Positions 17,082-25,497 of a DNA stretch of 64,000 bases are shown here, piece by piece (positions within the stretch are counted from its first letter, which is position 1; each line of letters begins with the position of its first letter). Source of the DNA: JAEZDC01 sp036676415. GTDB taxonomy: Bacteria; Bacteroidota; Bacteroidia; Chitinophagales; Chitinophagaceae. The translations under genes were made by a program, and so were the position numbers. The stretch lies in NCBI GenBank assembly GCA_036676415.1, contig JAKFCX010000065.1, positions 41,236 to 105,235 on the forward strand. Reading direction: 5' to 3'. The notes below the pieces were generated by a model. It was not told the origin of the DNA. It made no database searches and saw only the letters and a program-made list of their open reading frames with translations.

Positions 17082-17801
17082 TTACCATCCACTTGCTAAA
17101 ACATCAGCGAGGTGCAATGTTTTTAATGGATAGCCTGCATTTTTTATATAGCCATCTAAATGCATCAGGCAACTTACATCTGTGCTGACGAGATATTCTG
17201 CTTTTGTATCGCAGGCATTGGTTGCTTTCTGATCTGCCATAGCAATACTGATGGATTCAAATTTAACTGCGAAAGTTCCGCCGAAGCCGCAACAGGTTTC
17301 AACATCATTCATCTCAACTAACTCCAACCCTTTTACTTTGCTGAGTAATTGCCTTGGTTCGGATTTGATGCCTACTTCTCTCAAACCTGCACAGCTGTCG
17401 TGATACGTTACCTTACCATTAAACTCTGCTCCGACATCATCTATCTTCAACACTTTTATCATGAACTCTGCAAACTCAAAAGTTTTATCCTTCAGCAATT
17501 TCACTTCATTGTTCACGGGAGAATCTTCCATCAGCTTCGGATAATAGTTTCTTACAAACCCAACACAACTGGCACTTGGAGCAACTACATATTCTGCATC
17601 AGCAAAGTCCTTTACAAACTTGGTACATACTTCTCTTGCTTCTCCCCAGAATCCTGCATTAAAAGCCGGTTGTCCGCAACAGGTTTGATTGGAATTATAA
17701 AACACGGTACAGCCTGCTTTCTCTAAAACTTTCACCATATTAAAACCGACTTGTGGGTATAGTTGATCAATGAAGCAGGGAATAAAAATGGATACGTTCA
17801 T
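17082..17801 (-). CDS. LutA-like (Fe-S)-binding cysteine-rich protein
   Basis: A 239-residue cytosolic protein from the ATG at 17801 (MNVSIFIPCFIDQLYPQVG). Two CCG motifs, NQTCCGQPAF and VETCCGFGGTF, plus ASASCVGF and TYHDSCAGLRE, are the pair of cysteine-rich domains of LutA/YkgE and GlpC-type oxidoreductases. In the LutABC complex the protein takes part in L-lactate oxidation. Neither LutB nor LutC is adjacent here, so the gene is either a detached lut member or a related subunit of another complex. Confidence 0.85.
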   Translation of the reverse strand: MNVSIFIPCFIDQLYPQVGFNMVKVLEKAGCTVFYNSNQTCCGQPAFNAGFWGEAREVCTKFVKDFADAEYVVAPSASCVGFVRNYYPKLMEDSPVNNEVKLLKDKTFEFAEFMIKVLKIDDVGAEFNGKVTYHDSCAGLREVGIKSEPRQLLSKVKGLELVEMNDVETCCGFGGTFAVKFESISIAMADQKATNACDTKAEYLVSTDVSCLMHLDGYIKNAGYPLKTLHLADVLASGW

Positions 17802-17869
17802 ATTGGAATGCAATGTAAAGAAGAATAGAACACGGATGACGCTGATGGAACGGATTTTCGTTGATGCTA

Positions 17870-17900
17870 ATTTTTCCAAAGTTTCAAACTTTGGAAAAAT
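17870..17900. repeat. TTTCCAAAG-family palindrome copy 3
   Basis: A perfect 31-base palindrome centred on one C: TTTTTCCAAAGTTT, C, AAACTTTGGAAAAA. It lies 69 bases upstream of the LutA-like start and downstream of ribH. Confidence 0.85.
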
Positions 17901-17934
17901 CGTTGCTCATTAATTGTTCAGAAAGATGAAGTGA

Positions 17935-17945
17935 TTGCGACGCAA
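17935..17945 (-). repeat. partial copy of the GCGTCGCA intergenic repeat
   Basis: TTGCGACGCAA contains only the TTGCGTCGCA half of the 20-base family (reverse orientation); the CTCTTGTACT half is missing. It may be chance. Confidence 0.35.
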
Positions 17946-17975
17946 CAGACGATGCTATTAAGGTGTAAGCTGGTA

Positions 17976-18458
17976 TTACTTTTTAAAACCTCGGTTCAAA
18001 GCGATCATTTTTATTGCAGTGATGGCAGCCTCTTCACCCTTATGTCCATGTCTTCCACCAATACGATCAATGGCCTGTTGTTCATTCTCTACTGTTAATA
18101 CACCAAAGATCGTTGGCACATCCAGCACCATATTCAAAGAAAGTATTCCGTCTGTTACAGACTTACACACATAATCGAAGTGTGGTGTATCTCCCCTGAT
18201 GACTGTTCCTAAAGCTATGAAAGCGTCTGCCTTTTTCTCTTTGCTTTCAGCATAAGACTTTATTGCAAAAGGAATTTCCACCGCACCAGGAACATTTAAT
18301 ACTTTGAATTTGATGCCATGTGCTTTGAAGATAGCTCTGCAGCCTTTCTCCAGCTTTGAAACAATAACATCGTTCCATTCTGTACGAACAATAACAACAA
18401 AGGCATCCGAAATGTTTGGGATGCCTTTGTTTAATAATGTATTTCCTGGTGTAGCCAT
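17976..18458 (-). CDS. ribH: 6,7-dimethyl-8-ribityllumazine synthase
   Basis: The enzyme condenses 5-amino-6-ribitylaminouracil with 3,4-dihydroxybutanone phosphate, the step before riboflavin. The 160-residue protein has VPGAVEIPFAIKSYA, ALGTVIRGDTPHFDYVCKSV with the catalytic His in the PHFDY block, and FGVLTVENEQQAIDRIGG. All are standard for lumazine synthase subunits that form pentamers or 60-mers. Its ATG overlaps the stop of the upstream TPR gene by one base (TAATG), so translation is likely coupled. Other rib genes are not in the window. Confidence 0.96.
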   Translation of the reverse strand: MATPGNTLLNKGIPNISDAFVVIVRTEWNDVIVSKLEKGCRAIFKAHGIKFKVLNVPGAVEIPFAIKSYAESKEKKADAFIALGTVIRGDTPHFDYVCKSVTDGILSLNMVLDVPTIFGVLTVENEQQAIDRIGGRHGHKGEEAAITAIKMIALNRGFKK

Positions 18459-19150
18459 TACTTGATAGAAAATTCGTTTGGCTGAACTTCGAGACGATAG
18501 ATATAACGATCTGCCTGTCCACCTTTTTCGGTTTTAGGGAATTTCTCTTTCAGCTCGTTGTATATGTCAAGTGCTTCTTCTTTTTTATTGTCAATCTCCA
18601 GCAACTGTGCTGCACGGAAAAGAAATTCAGAGGAATTCACTTCTTCTTCAGGAAAATGACGGCCGGCCTTTTTATAAAGATCAATTGCTTTGCTCTTGTC
18701 TCCTTTTTCAGAATAAGCATCAGCCAGCCTGCCCCAGGCAATTGATTGTACCAGCTTTGAGTCGGTGTCAAAGTCTTTCAGGTATTTGATAGCGTTATCA
18801 AAATCTTTCAATCGCAGGTAACAAATACCAGCGTAATATCTTGCTAATTCACCGGTTTGAGTTCCACCGTAATTTTTAATAACATACAAAAATCCTTTGT
18901 CGGCCTGGTTGCCATTCAACGCAAGATTTAAAGAGTCCATTCTATAGTACTCTTCGGCTTTGAATATGGCAGCTTGTGCTTTTTCTTCGTTAGGCTTAAC
19001 AACATATTGCTTGTAAGCATACCATCCACCAATTACCAAAATGATGGCAAGACCAACATAGGTGATGATCTTTTGATTATTCTTCCAGAAAGCATCCAGC
19101 TTATTAACGGCATCATTTTTTTCTGCAGTCTCAGTTCTCTTGTCGCTCAT
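18458..19150 (-). CDS. membrane-anchored TPR protein (YfgM-like)
   Basis: A 230-residue protein with a charged N-terminus, one transmembrane segment (YVGLAIILVIGGWYAYKQYV, about residues 35-54) and TPR-like helices after it (ELARYYAGICYLRLKDFDNA, AWGRLADAYSEKGDKSKAID, ELKEKFPKTEKGGQADRYIY). This matches the tetratricopeptide family related to YfgM/BamD-type periplasmic adaptors. It precedes ribH with a one-base overlap. The exact partner is unknown. Confidence 0.78.
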   Translation of the reverse strand: MSDKRTETAEKNDAVNKLDAFWKNNQKIITYVGLAIILVIGGWYAYKQYVVKPNEEKAQAAIFKAEEYYRMDSLNLALNGNQADKGFLYVIKNYGGTQTGELARYYAGICYLRLKDFDNAIKYLKDFDTDSKLVQSIAWGRLADAYSEKGDKSKAIDLYKKAGRHFPEEEVNSSEFLFRAAQLLEIDNKKEEALDIYNELKEKFPKTEKGGQADRYIYRLEVQPNEFSIK

Positions 19151-19182
19151 TTCAATTGAAATTAATTATGGGAGTTTTGTAT

Positions 19183-20178
19183 TTAGTCAACTATAAAAGG
19201 GTAATTCTGATCGATGTAAACATCTTTCAACACTTCACTGTCATCGGGCCATGGACTTTCTTCTGCAAACTTCACACTCTCTTCTACCACAGCATTGATC
19301 CTGTCATCAATGGCTTTGATCTCTTCACTGGTTGCAAATTTATTGTCCTGGATGGTCTTTAAGACAATCGCAATCGGATCTTTTGCTTTGTATGATTCTA
19401 CTTCTTCTTTGGTCCTGTATTTCTGAGGATCAGATACAGAGTGACCTTTATAACGGTAGGTCTTCAGTTCTATTAAGGTTGGTCCATCACCTTCTCTTGC
19501 TCTCTTAACAGCTCTGGCTATTCCTTCATGGACGGTTTCAGCCGTCATGCCATCCACTTTATCAGCAGGCATTTCATAAGCGTCAGCCAGTTTATAGATA
19601 TCAAGAACGTTAGATGTTCTTTCGATGGATGTACCCATTGCATAATTGTTGTTCTCACAAATGAATACAACAGGCAATTTCCAGGTCATGGCTAAGTTGA
19701 AAGTTTCATGCAACATACCCTGACGTGCAGCACCATCTCCAAAAAAACAAAGTGTAACATTATCTGTACCCCTGTATTTTTCAGCAAAAGCCAATCCTGC
19801 ACCGGTACCGATCTGTGCACCCACGATTCCGTGACCACCAAAGAATTTATTCTTGATGTCGAAGAAGTGCATACTGCCACCTTTTCCTTTTGCACAACCG
19901 GTGGCTTTTCCGTAAAGTTCAGCCATACAGGCATTGGCACTGGTGCCTTTTGCAAGAGCCAATCCATGGTCACGATAAGCTGTAATGAATGGATCTTCTG
20001 GCCTGGTAGCTGTCATACATCCTGCAGCAATGGCTTCCTGTCCAACATAAGCATGGAAGAATCCACGGATCTTTCCAGCCATCTTGTACATTTCCTCAGC
20101 CTTCAATTCAAACTGGCGGATCAGTTGCATCAACTCGTACCAGTAGAGATATGTTTCTTTTGAAAAGCGTGTAGCCAA
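19183..20178 (-). CDS. pdhA: pyruvate dehydrogenase E1 component, alpha subunit
   Basis: The alpha subunit of the thiamine-diphosphate E1 of pyruvate dehydrogenase decarboxylates pyruvate and feeds acetyl groups to E2. The 331-residue protein has FFHAYVGQEAIAAG, HGIVGAQIGTGAGLAFAEKY, the TPP motif GDGAARQGMLHETFNLAMTW ending at ENNNYAMGT, and the phosphorylation-loop-like YRYKGHSVSDPQKYRTKEE. The gene starts with TTG at 20178. An in-frame stop lies two codons upstream (TAA GAG TTG), and the next ATG falls at residue 17 inside a conserved helix, so TTG is the likely start. The E1 beta and E2 genes are not adjacent. Confidence 0.93.
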   Translation of the reverse strand: MATRFSKETYLYWYELMQLIRQFELKAEEMYKMAGKIRGFFHAYVGQEAIAAGCMTATRPEDPFITAYRDHGLALAKGTSANACMAELYGKATGCAKGKGGSMHFFDIKNKFFGGHGIVGAQIGTGAGLAFAEKYRGTDNVTLCFFGDGAARQGMLHETFNLAMTWKLPVVFICENNNYAMGTSIERTSNVLDIYKLADAYEMPADKVDGMTAETVHEGIARAVKRAREGDGPTLIELKTYRYKGHSVSDPQKYRTKEEVESYKAKDPIAIVLKTIQDNKFATSEEIKAIDDRINAVVEESVKFAEESPWPDDSEVLKDVYIDQNYPFIVD

Positions 20179-20300
20179 CTCTTAGAATTTTGAGCGGCAA
20201 ATATAGTATAATGTGCTTATTAGTCAACATGGCAATTTTCTATCGCTCCACAAGGAAATTTATGTATGTAGCAAGCTGAGGTTCTTTGCATTAGCTTTAG

Positions 20301-20320
20301 TTGCGTCGCACTCTTGTACT
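20301..20320 (+). repeat. intergenic repeat copy 2 (GCGTCGCACTCTTGTACT)
   Basis: Exact copy of the 18-base core, followed by TTGAAA, in the 299-bp divergent region between pdhA and the tryptophan dioxygenase gene. Nothing else is recognised in that region. Confidence 0.85.
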
Positions 20321-20477
20321 TTGAAATAAAAAGCATCTGCCGTGCATTATGCAATATGAGTATTCTTTTATCTTTATTTTGCCAAACAAACTCCCGAAAC
20401 CCTCATCTCCTGGTTAAACAAATTATCAATATTCTTTTATTGATTTATGTACTATTGCAAAAGTTTGCACTGCCAAA

Positions 20478-21641
20478 ATGAAACTTATGGACACCAGGAA
20501 ATCATTGTATTATTCCGAATATTTACATCTCGATAAAATATTAGATGCACAGCACCCAAAAAGTGCCGAAAACGGTAAGGATGCAGCTCATGAAGAGATG
20601 CTGTTTATTATCGTTCACCAGGCATTTGAACTTTGGTTCAAACAGGTACGGCATGAGCTTTCTTCGATTATTGATTCACTACACAAAGACAGGATTGACG
20701 ATAACACTGATGAGATGAGTGTTATTGTTCAGCGATTGTACCGCATCATCAAGATCATCAACCTGATGAATGCACAGTTTGAAGTGCTGGAAACAATGAA
20801 GCCATTGAATTTTCTTGATTTCAGGAAATACCTCTACCCTGCTTCGGGTTTTCAAAGCAAACAATTCCGAATGGTAGAAGCAATGCTTGGACTAAAAATG
20901 CATTGCAGGCATATGCCGGATCATTATAAAAATGTTTGCACCCATGCCGGTGGTTTTGTAAAAGAGGATTATGAAGAGATCACAGCATGTGAGAATGACC
21001 TGAGTGTATTGGAAGGTGTAAAAAACTGGTTATCGAGAATGCCTTTCTTCCATCCTGAACTATGGAAGGAATACCAGAGCAAATTCCCTGGCGAAAAGCT
21101 TGACGATAATATTTTCCTTTCAGATTATTTTCACCTCTACCAGCAAACTCAACAGGAGCTTGGAAACGACAGCCTGAAAGAGTCGAGAGCAAAAGTGGAA
21201 GGCAAAGAAGCTGAAAGTACCTTGACCGAAAGTTTTAAATCGGTGTTCATCGATAAAGGCACTGAACTTTTCACTCCGAAGGAAATGACAGCAGCATTGT
21301 TCATTCAGTTATATGGACAACATCCGATGTTGCATCTTCCATTTGAATTACTGAATTCACTGGTGGAGATAGATGACCTGCTTTCTTTGTGGCGTTACAG
21401 GCATTATTCAATGGTGAAAAAAATGATCGGCTCAAGCCCAGGCACCGGTGGAACAAGTGGAGCCGGCTATTTGTTTGGAGCCGTTCAAAAGAACCGTGTG
21501 TTTGCTGATTTATTAGTGCTTCCTACTTTTTTTATAGAGAGGGAAAAATTGCCAAAACTTCCCAAGAAATTAAAGGATCTTTTGGAATTCAGTCACGACT
21601 ATTCTATCGAAGACCTGGCTAATCCAACTAGTCTTCATTGA
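20478..21641 (+). CDS. kynA: tryptophan 2,3-dioxygenase
   Basis: The heme enzyme opens the indole ring of tryptophan to N-formylkynurenine, the first step of the kynurenine route. The 387-residue protein has YYSEYLHLDKILDAQHPKS, HEEMLFIIVHQAFELWFKQV, HAGGFVKEDYEE, HPMLHLPFELLNSLVEIDDL, RYRHYSMVKKMIGSSPGTGG (heme-ligand His and substrate loop) and GTSGAGYLFGA. Length and motifs match the TDO family. No other kynurenine-pathway gene is nearby. Its 3' end overlaps the convergent gene by 14 bases. Confidence 0.93.
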   Translation: MKLMDTRKSLYYSEYLHLDKILDAQHPKSAENGKDAAHEEMLFIIVHQAFELWFKQVRHELSSIIDSLHKDRIDDNTDEMSVIVQRLYRIIKIINLMNAQFEVLETMKPLNFLDFRKYLYPASGFQSKQFRMVEAMLGLKMHCRHMPDHYKNVCTHAGGFVKEDYEEITACENDLSVLEGVKNWLSRMPFFHPELWKEYQSKFPGEKLDDNIFLSDYFHLYQQTQQELGNDSLKESRAKVEGKEAESTLTESFKSVFIDKGTELFTPKEMTAALFIQLYGQHPMLHLPFELLNSLVEIDDLLSLWRYRHYSMVKKMIGSSPGTGGTSGAGYLFGAVQKNRVFADLLVLPTFFIEREKLPKLPKKLKDLLEFSHDYSIEDLANPTSLH

Positions 21642-22830
21642 TTAGCGAATGAAATTTTGTTGCAACAGCAGGCAATTGTGAAAGCCGGATCCTTAGTATT
21701 TCTTCATGTTGTTTACCAAATCTTTGATAGATCGACGGTGGATATTTTCGGAAGGCATTTGTTATTACCTGAGGCTGCAACGCTGTTTGAATCTCTTTTG
21801 CCATGGCAGTAAAATATTGCACCGGAACAGATTCAAGCAGCTCCTTATCCATTTTCTTTGATTGTTTCATCAAGCCTGAAACGTCGTCGACAATCTTCCG
21901 AAAAGACTGGAATTTGTTATTTGCCCCAATTGTTAACCTGCTGATGATTCCTTCATCAAAGATGTAAAAGGCCATATCCCTGTCTCTTGCTATCGGTTGA
22001 TAGACTTTCCTGCCATTCTTTTCAACCAAAGCCCATTTCCATTGATCTTTATGCCTGTCCCAATCATTGATCAGCATATCAAAAAGCCTTGTCTTAAGGT
22101 AAAGCAAGGTGTCAACTGTTATTCCCTGTTTCTTTTGTGATTCCTCTAGTTCATCGGATCCAAAAAAAGCGATAGGCTTCCCAAAGGCTGTATCACTTTG
22201 CCAGGTAGAATCGAGGTATTCTTCCATGTTCACTAATCGACCTGCGATTCTCTCATTGAATTCTCCATGCTTTTCTACATATGGCATCCAATATAATTGG
22301 GGATTGAGATGAGGTAAGCTCAATGATCTGGCTAAAGATGCTACTACCCTGGCTCCATAAGGATTCATGGCAGCTACCTGGTCACGAAACACCGATCTTA
22401 CAATGCTTTTCCTCAACCACCATGGCAATGCGTTTTGCTGATCTTTATTTACCGACCTTAACACCCAGCTTCTGCCTGATGTATCTCTTAACCTGATAGA
22501 AATGGTTTGCTGGCTTCCTCCTGTTTCAAAGGGAATCATGCCACCATTGACTGAGTCGTAACTAAATACCCTGAAAGTTTCGGGTGTGGTCCAGAAGTCA
22601 CGGTATTTGTTACCAAAAAACCATTGGTAAGTAGCTCCTCTTTCATAATATTTACCTGGTATTATGGTAACGGAATCTCGAAGATCAGAAGTTGCTTTCT
22701 TTGCCTCTTCCAGTCTATGTTTTTCAGAAAAGAACTTCCTTTCCCTGAAGTTCAACAGGTTTGGAAGCAGGTAAAATACCAGTAAAAATATCAGCAGGAA
22801 GTAAATATATTTTCTTCTGTTCCCAAACAT
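21628..22830 (-). CDS. membrane-anchored protein with HipA/FAM20-like kinase motifs
   Basis: From the ATG at 22830 the protein has 400 residues: an N-terminal membrane anchor (YIYFLLIFLLVFYLLPNLL, about 9-27) and an exported body. Residues 107-130 (QTISIRLRDTSGRSWVLRSV) resemble a nucleotide-binding beta-sheet. DWDRHKDQWKW (about 257-267) matches the DRHxxN catalytic loop of HipA/FAM20-type kinases with Gln at the Asn position, and ARDRDMAFYIFD (about 281-292) matches the metal-binding Asp segment. The kinase reading is inferred from motifs only. A related module occurs, as I recall, in Bacteroidota surface phosphoesterase proteins. The substrate is unknown. Confidence 0.6.
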   Translation of the reverse strand: MFGNRRKYIYFLLIFLLVFYLLPNLLNFRERKFFSEKHRLEEAKKATSDLRDSVTIIPGKYYERGATYQWFFGNKYRDFWTTPETFRVFSYDSVNGGMIPFETGGSQQTISIRLRDTSGRSWVLRSVNKDQQNALPWWLRKSIVRSVFRDQVAAMNPYGARVVASLARSLSLPHLNPQLYWMPYVEKHGEFNERIAGRLVNMEEYLDSTWQSDTAFGKPIAFFGSDELEESQKKQGITVDTLLYLKTRLFDMLINDWDRHKDQWKWALVEKNGRKVYQPIARDRDMAFYIFDEGIISRLTIGANNKFQSFRKIVDDVSGLMKQSKKMDKELLESVPVQYFTAMAKEIQTALQPQVITNAFRKYPPSIYQRFGKQHEEILRIRLSQLPAVATKFHSLINED

Positions 22831-22903
22831 GTGCAATAAGAATAGTTTTCAATCTGTTGTGGAAAGATAACAGGAATGATACCAAAATGTTTTCTTTGCA
22901 AAG

Positions 22904-23989
22904 ATGCTAAGGATTGACCAGCTGAGTTTAGTACAATTTCGGAATTATTCGCACCATCGTTTTGACTTTTCAGAACGTATCATTGGCATTTGTGGTGCAA
23001 ATGGAACCGGTAAAACGAATTTACTGGATGCAATCCACTATTTAAGCCTGACGAAAAGCTATTTCAGCAGGCCGGATGTGCAAAGTGTGAGTCATGGTAA
23101 GCAAGGAATGCGGATTGAAGGATCATTTAAAACCGAAGACGAGCAATCTAAACTGGTCTGCATTCTTCGGGAAAACAATAAGAAAGAATTCTATGTAAAT
23201 GATGAGCCTTATAAAAAGTTCTCAGATCATATCGGCAAATTTCCCTGTGTAATAATTGCACCGGATGATGTTGAGCTAATTACCGGTAGCAGCGAGGAAA
23301 GAAGAAATTTCCTCGATTCTATTCTTTGCCAGGTTAACAAGGAATACCTGCAACAATTAATCGGTTACAATAAAATATTGCAACAGCGGAATAGTTTTCT
23401 GAAACAAGCAGCGGAATCATCTTCGGTTGATGATGCTTTGCTGGACATTTTAAATGAACAACTGAGTTCAAGAGGACAGTTTATTTTTGAAGAGCGAAGA
23501 AAATTCATGCTCGATTTTTTGCCGGTGGTTACTCATCATTACCATAAGATTGCTGAAAAAAATGACGAGGTTTCGCTGAAATATGAAAGCCAGCTGCACC
23601 AGGGTGTAATGGCTGAAATCTTGAAATCTTCATTACAGAAAGATCTTGTACTTCAGCGTACGAATAGTGGCATTCATAAAGATGATCTTGCCATATTAAT
23701 GAATGAACTTCCGTTTAAGTCACAAGCTTCACAAGGACAACGAAAAAGCCTGCTGTTTGCTTTGAAGCTGGCTGAGTGGGACATTTTAAAAGAGAAGAAA
23801 GGCTTCTCACCTGTCCTTTTACTGGATGATGTTTTTGAAAAGCTTGATGAACAACGTATGCATAATCTACTGCATTGGGTTTGTGCTGAAAATGAGGGAC
23901 AGGTATTTATCACAGATACTCATAAAGACAGGCTGACCAAACAATTAGAAGATATCAAAGTAAACTTCCAGATCATTCAACTCTCCTAG
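22904..23989 (+). CDS. recF: DNA replication and repair protein RecF
   Basis: RecF is an SMC-like ATPase that loads RecA at gaps together with RecO and RecR. The 361-residue protein has Walker A GANGTGKTNLLDA (31-43), the RecF-typical IIAPDDVELITGSSEERRNFLD, the ABC signature SQGQRKSLLFALKLAEW, and Walker B LLLDDVFEKLDEQR. It is followed after 11 bases by a DUF721 gene, a common neighbour. dnaA and dnaN are not in the window, so recF is detached from the origin cluster here. Confidence 0.96.
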   Translation: MLRIDQLSLVQFRNYSHHRFDFSERIIGICGANGTGKTNLLDAIHYLSLTKSYFSRPDVQSVSHGKQGMRIEGSFKTEDEQSKLVCILRENNKKEFYVNDEPYKKFSDHIGKFPCVIIAPDDVELITGSSEERRNFLDSILCQVNKEYLQQLIGYNKILQQRNSFLKQAAESSSVDDALLDILNEQLSSRGQFIFEERRKFMLDFLPVVTHHYHKIAEKNDEVSLKYESQLHQGVMAEILKSSLQKDLVLQRTNSGIHKDDLAILMNELPFKSQASQGQRKSLLFALKLAEWDILKEKKGFSPVLLLDDVFEKLDEQRMHNLLHWVCAENEGQVFITDTHKDRLTKQLEDIKVNFQIIQLS

Positions 23990-24000
23990 TATATTTGCTC

Positions 24001-24282
24001 ATGGCCCAGTTGCATATTGGTGATGCGTTAAAAGCTTTTTTAGAGAAGAGCAAACTCAAGAATGGTGTTCGTGCTGCCCAGATCGAAGATGTGTGGGAAA
24101 AAGTAATGGGGAAAACCATAGCCAAATACACTGATAAGATTGAGATCATTAACAGCAAATTGTTTATCCATTCTTCTGTAGGGCCATTAAAGAATGAGCT
24201 GCATTTTCAAAAACCGCAGATCATTGAAAGAATTAATGAAGTAATGGGTGAAAAAGTGATTACCGAGGTTATCATTAAATAG
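24001..24282 (+). CDS. DUF721 (DciA-like) protein
   Basis: From the ATG at 24001 the protein has 93 residues (MAQLHIGDALKAFLEKSKLK). The pattern ALKAFLEKSKLKNGVRAAQIEDVWEKVMGKTIAKYTDKIEI with IHSSVGPLKNELHFQKPQII is the DUF721 domain, known in other bacteria as DciA, a loader of the replicative helicase DnaB. The position after recF supports a DNA-replication role. A TTG at 23995 is an alternative start adding two residues. Confidence 0.85.
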   Translation: MAQLHIGDALKAFLEKSKLKNGVRAAQIEDVWEKVMGKTIAKYTDKIEIINSKLFIHSSVGPLKNELHFQKPQIIERINEVMGEKVITEVIIK

Positions 24283-24300
24283 CTGCAATATTGTTATTGC

Positions 24301-24317
24301 ACAAGAGTGCGACGCAA
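24301..24317 (-). repeat. intergenic repeat copy 3 (reverse orientation)
   Basis: ACAAGAGTGCGACGCAA is the reverse complement of the core TTGCGTCGCACTCTTGT. It lies in the 75-bp gap between convergent DUF721 and ABC permease genes. Confidence 0.85.
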
Positions 24318-24357
24318 CTTAGATCAACTTAAATACTTGAGCTGGCTAAATAAAAAA

Positions 24358-25407
24358 CTACTTCATTCGTACTCTCGGATCGATCAATCCATAAAGAATA
24401 TCGGCCAGCAGGTTCACAATGATGAAGAAGGTTGCTGTAACCAAAACACTTCCCATTACCACCGGGAAATCGAGTTTCTCCAAAGCATCAACGGTGATCT
24501 TGCCTATGCCCTTCCAGCCAAAAATATATTCTACAAAAAAAGCTCCTGCGAGTAACTCTGCAAACCAACCTGTAATGGCAGTGATCACAGGATTCAAAGC
24601 ATTTCTTAATCCATGTTTTAGCACAACAGCTCTTTTACTTAGACCTTTTGCATAAGCAGTACGAATATAATCCTGCTCCAGTACGTCAAGCATTGCACTA
24701 CGGGTAAGTTGAGTGATGATCGCTAAAGGCCTGATGCCAAGTGTGAGTGCAGGAAGAATGAGATTCTTTAACTGCAATTCTCTCCCCTTGAAAGGATCGA
24801 TTGCAAATAAGCTTCCGGTCATTGTCAGGCCGGTGTATTCACTTAAGACAAATCCAAACAGGTAAGCGATGACTATTCCCATAAAAAACGAAGGAGCAGA
24901 AATACCTAACACACTTGCAAAAATGGAAGATGTATCCATCCAGGTGTTTTGTTTAACTGCAGCGATCACACCTAAAAATATCCCGACAACTGTTGCAAAT
25001 AACATAGCCGCTAAAGCAAGAATGATCGTTCCCGGCAAAGCCTCGAACAACACTGCACTTACATCTTTCTTGGTTTGATACGATCGTCTGAGATAAGGAA
25101 CTTTGATGGACAAATTTGTTTCATCTCCACCGATAAAAAGTCCTTTTAATTCTTTCTGATCAATCTCCTTTTTACTATGAATGGCTATTGGAGAAACATC
25201 ATTGAGGTACAAAGCAAACTGTTTCCATTTCGGCTGATCAAGGGACAGTTCCTGCCGAATATTTTTGATGGTAGCACTGTCTCCTGTTTGTCCTAACACC
25301 AATCTTGCAGGATCACCAAATCCCTGGAACAGGAAGAACACAACGACAACCACACCTACTAAAACCAGTAAGCCGTAGAGTAGTTTTCGTGTGATGAATT
25401 GGAGCAA
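24358..25407 (-). CDS. ABC transporter permease (DppB/OppB family)
   Basis: A 349-residue inner membrane protein of a peptide/nickel-type ABC importer. It has the N-terminal FITRKLLYGLLVLVGVVVVV segment and PLAIITQLTRSAMLDVLEQDYIRTAYAKGL. The EAA-type loop KHGLRNALNPVITAITGWFAELLAGAFFVE is followed by IFGWKGIGKITVDALEKLDFPVVMG and the ending IDPRVRMK. A periplasmic insertion of about 80 residues follows the first helix (FGDPARLVLGQTG onward). The start is TTG at 25407, with an in-frame stop a few codons upstream and no early ATG. No ATPase, second permease or binding protein is adjacent. Confidence 0.9.
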   Translation of the reverse strand: MLQFITRKLLYGLLVLVGVVVVVFFLFQGFGDPARLVLGQTGDSATIKNIRQELSLDQPKWKQFALYLNDVSPIAIHSKKEIDQKELKGLFIGGDETNLSIKVPYLRRSYQTKKDVSAVLFEALPGTIILALAAMLFATVVGIFLGVIAAVKQNTWMDTSSIFASVLGISAPSFFMGIVIAYLFGFVLSEYTGLTMTGSLFAIDPFKGRELQLKNLILPALTLGIRPLAIITQLTRSAMLDVLEQDYIRTAYAKGLSKRAVVLKHGLRNALNPVITAITGWFAELLAGAFFVEYIFGWKGIGKITVDALEKLDFPVVMGSVLVTATFFIIVNLLADILYGLIDPRVRMK

Positions 25408-25470
25408 CGGAATTTGGAATTAGTTATTTGGAATTTGGTTTACAAGCATCAGAACTCTATTTAGCTTTTC

Positions 25471-25494
25471 TTGCGTCGCACTCTTGTACTGAAG
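25471..25494 (+). repeat. intergenic repeat copy 4 (GCGTCGCACTCTTGTACT)
   Basis: Exact core followed by GAAG, four bases before the stop of the DoxX/BT_3928 gene, in the gap between two minus-strand genes. Confidence 0.85.
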
Positions 25495-25497
25495 TTA

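Noticed and set aside
20301..20320. GCGTCGCACTC repeat as a parS or ori site
   Set aside because: It does not match the known parS consensus, and there are no par, dnaA or dnaN genes nearby; recF alone is not enough.
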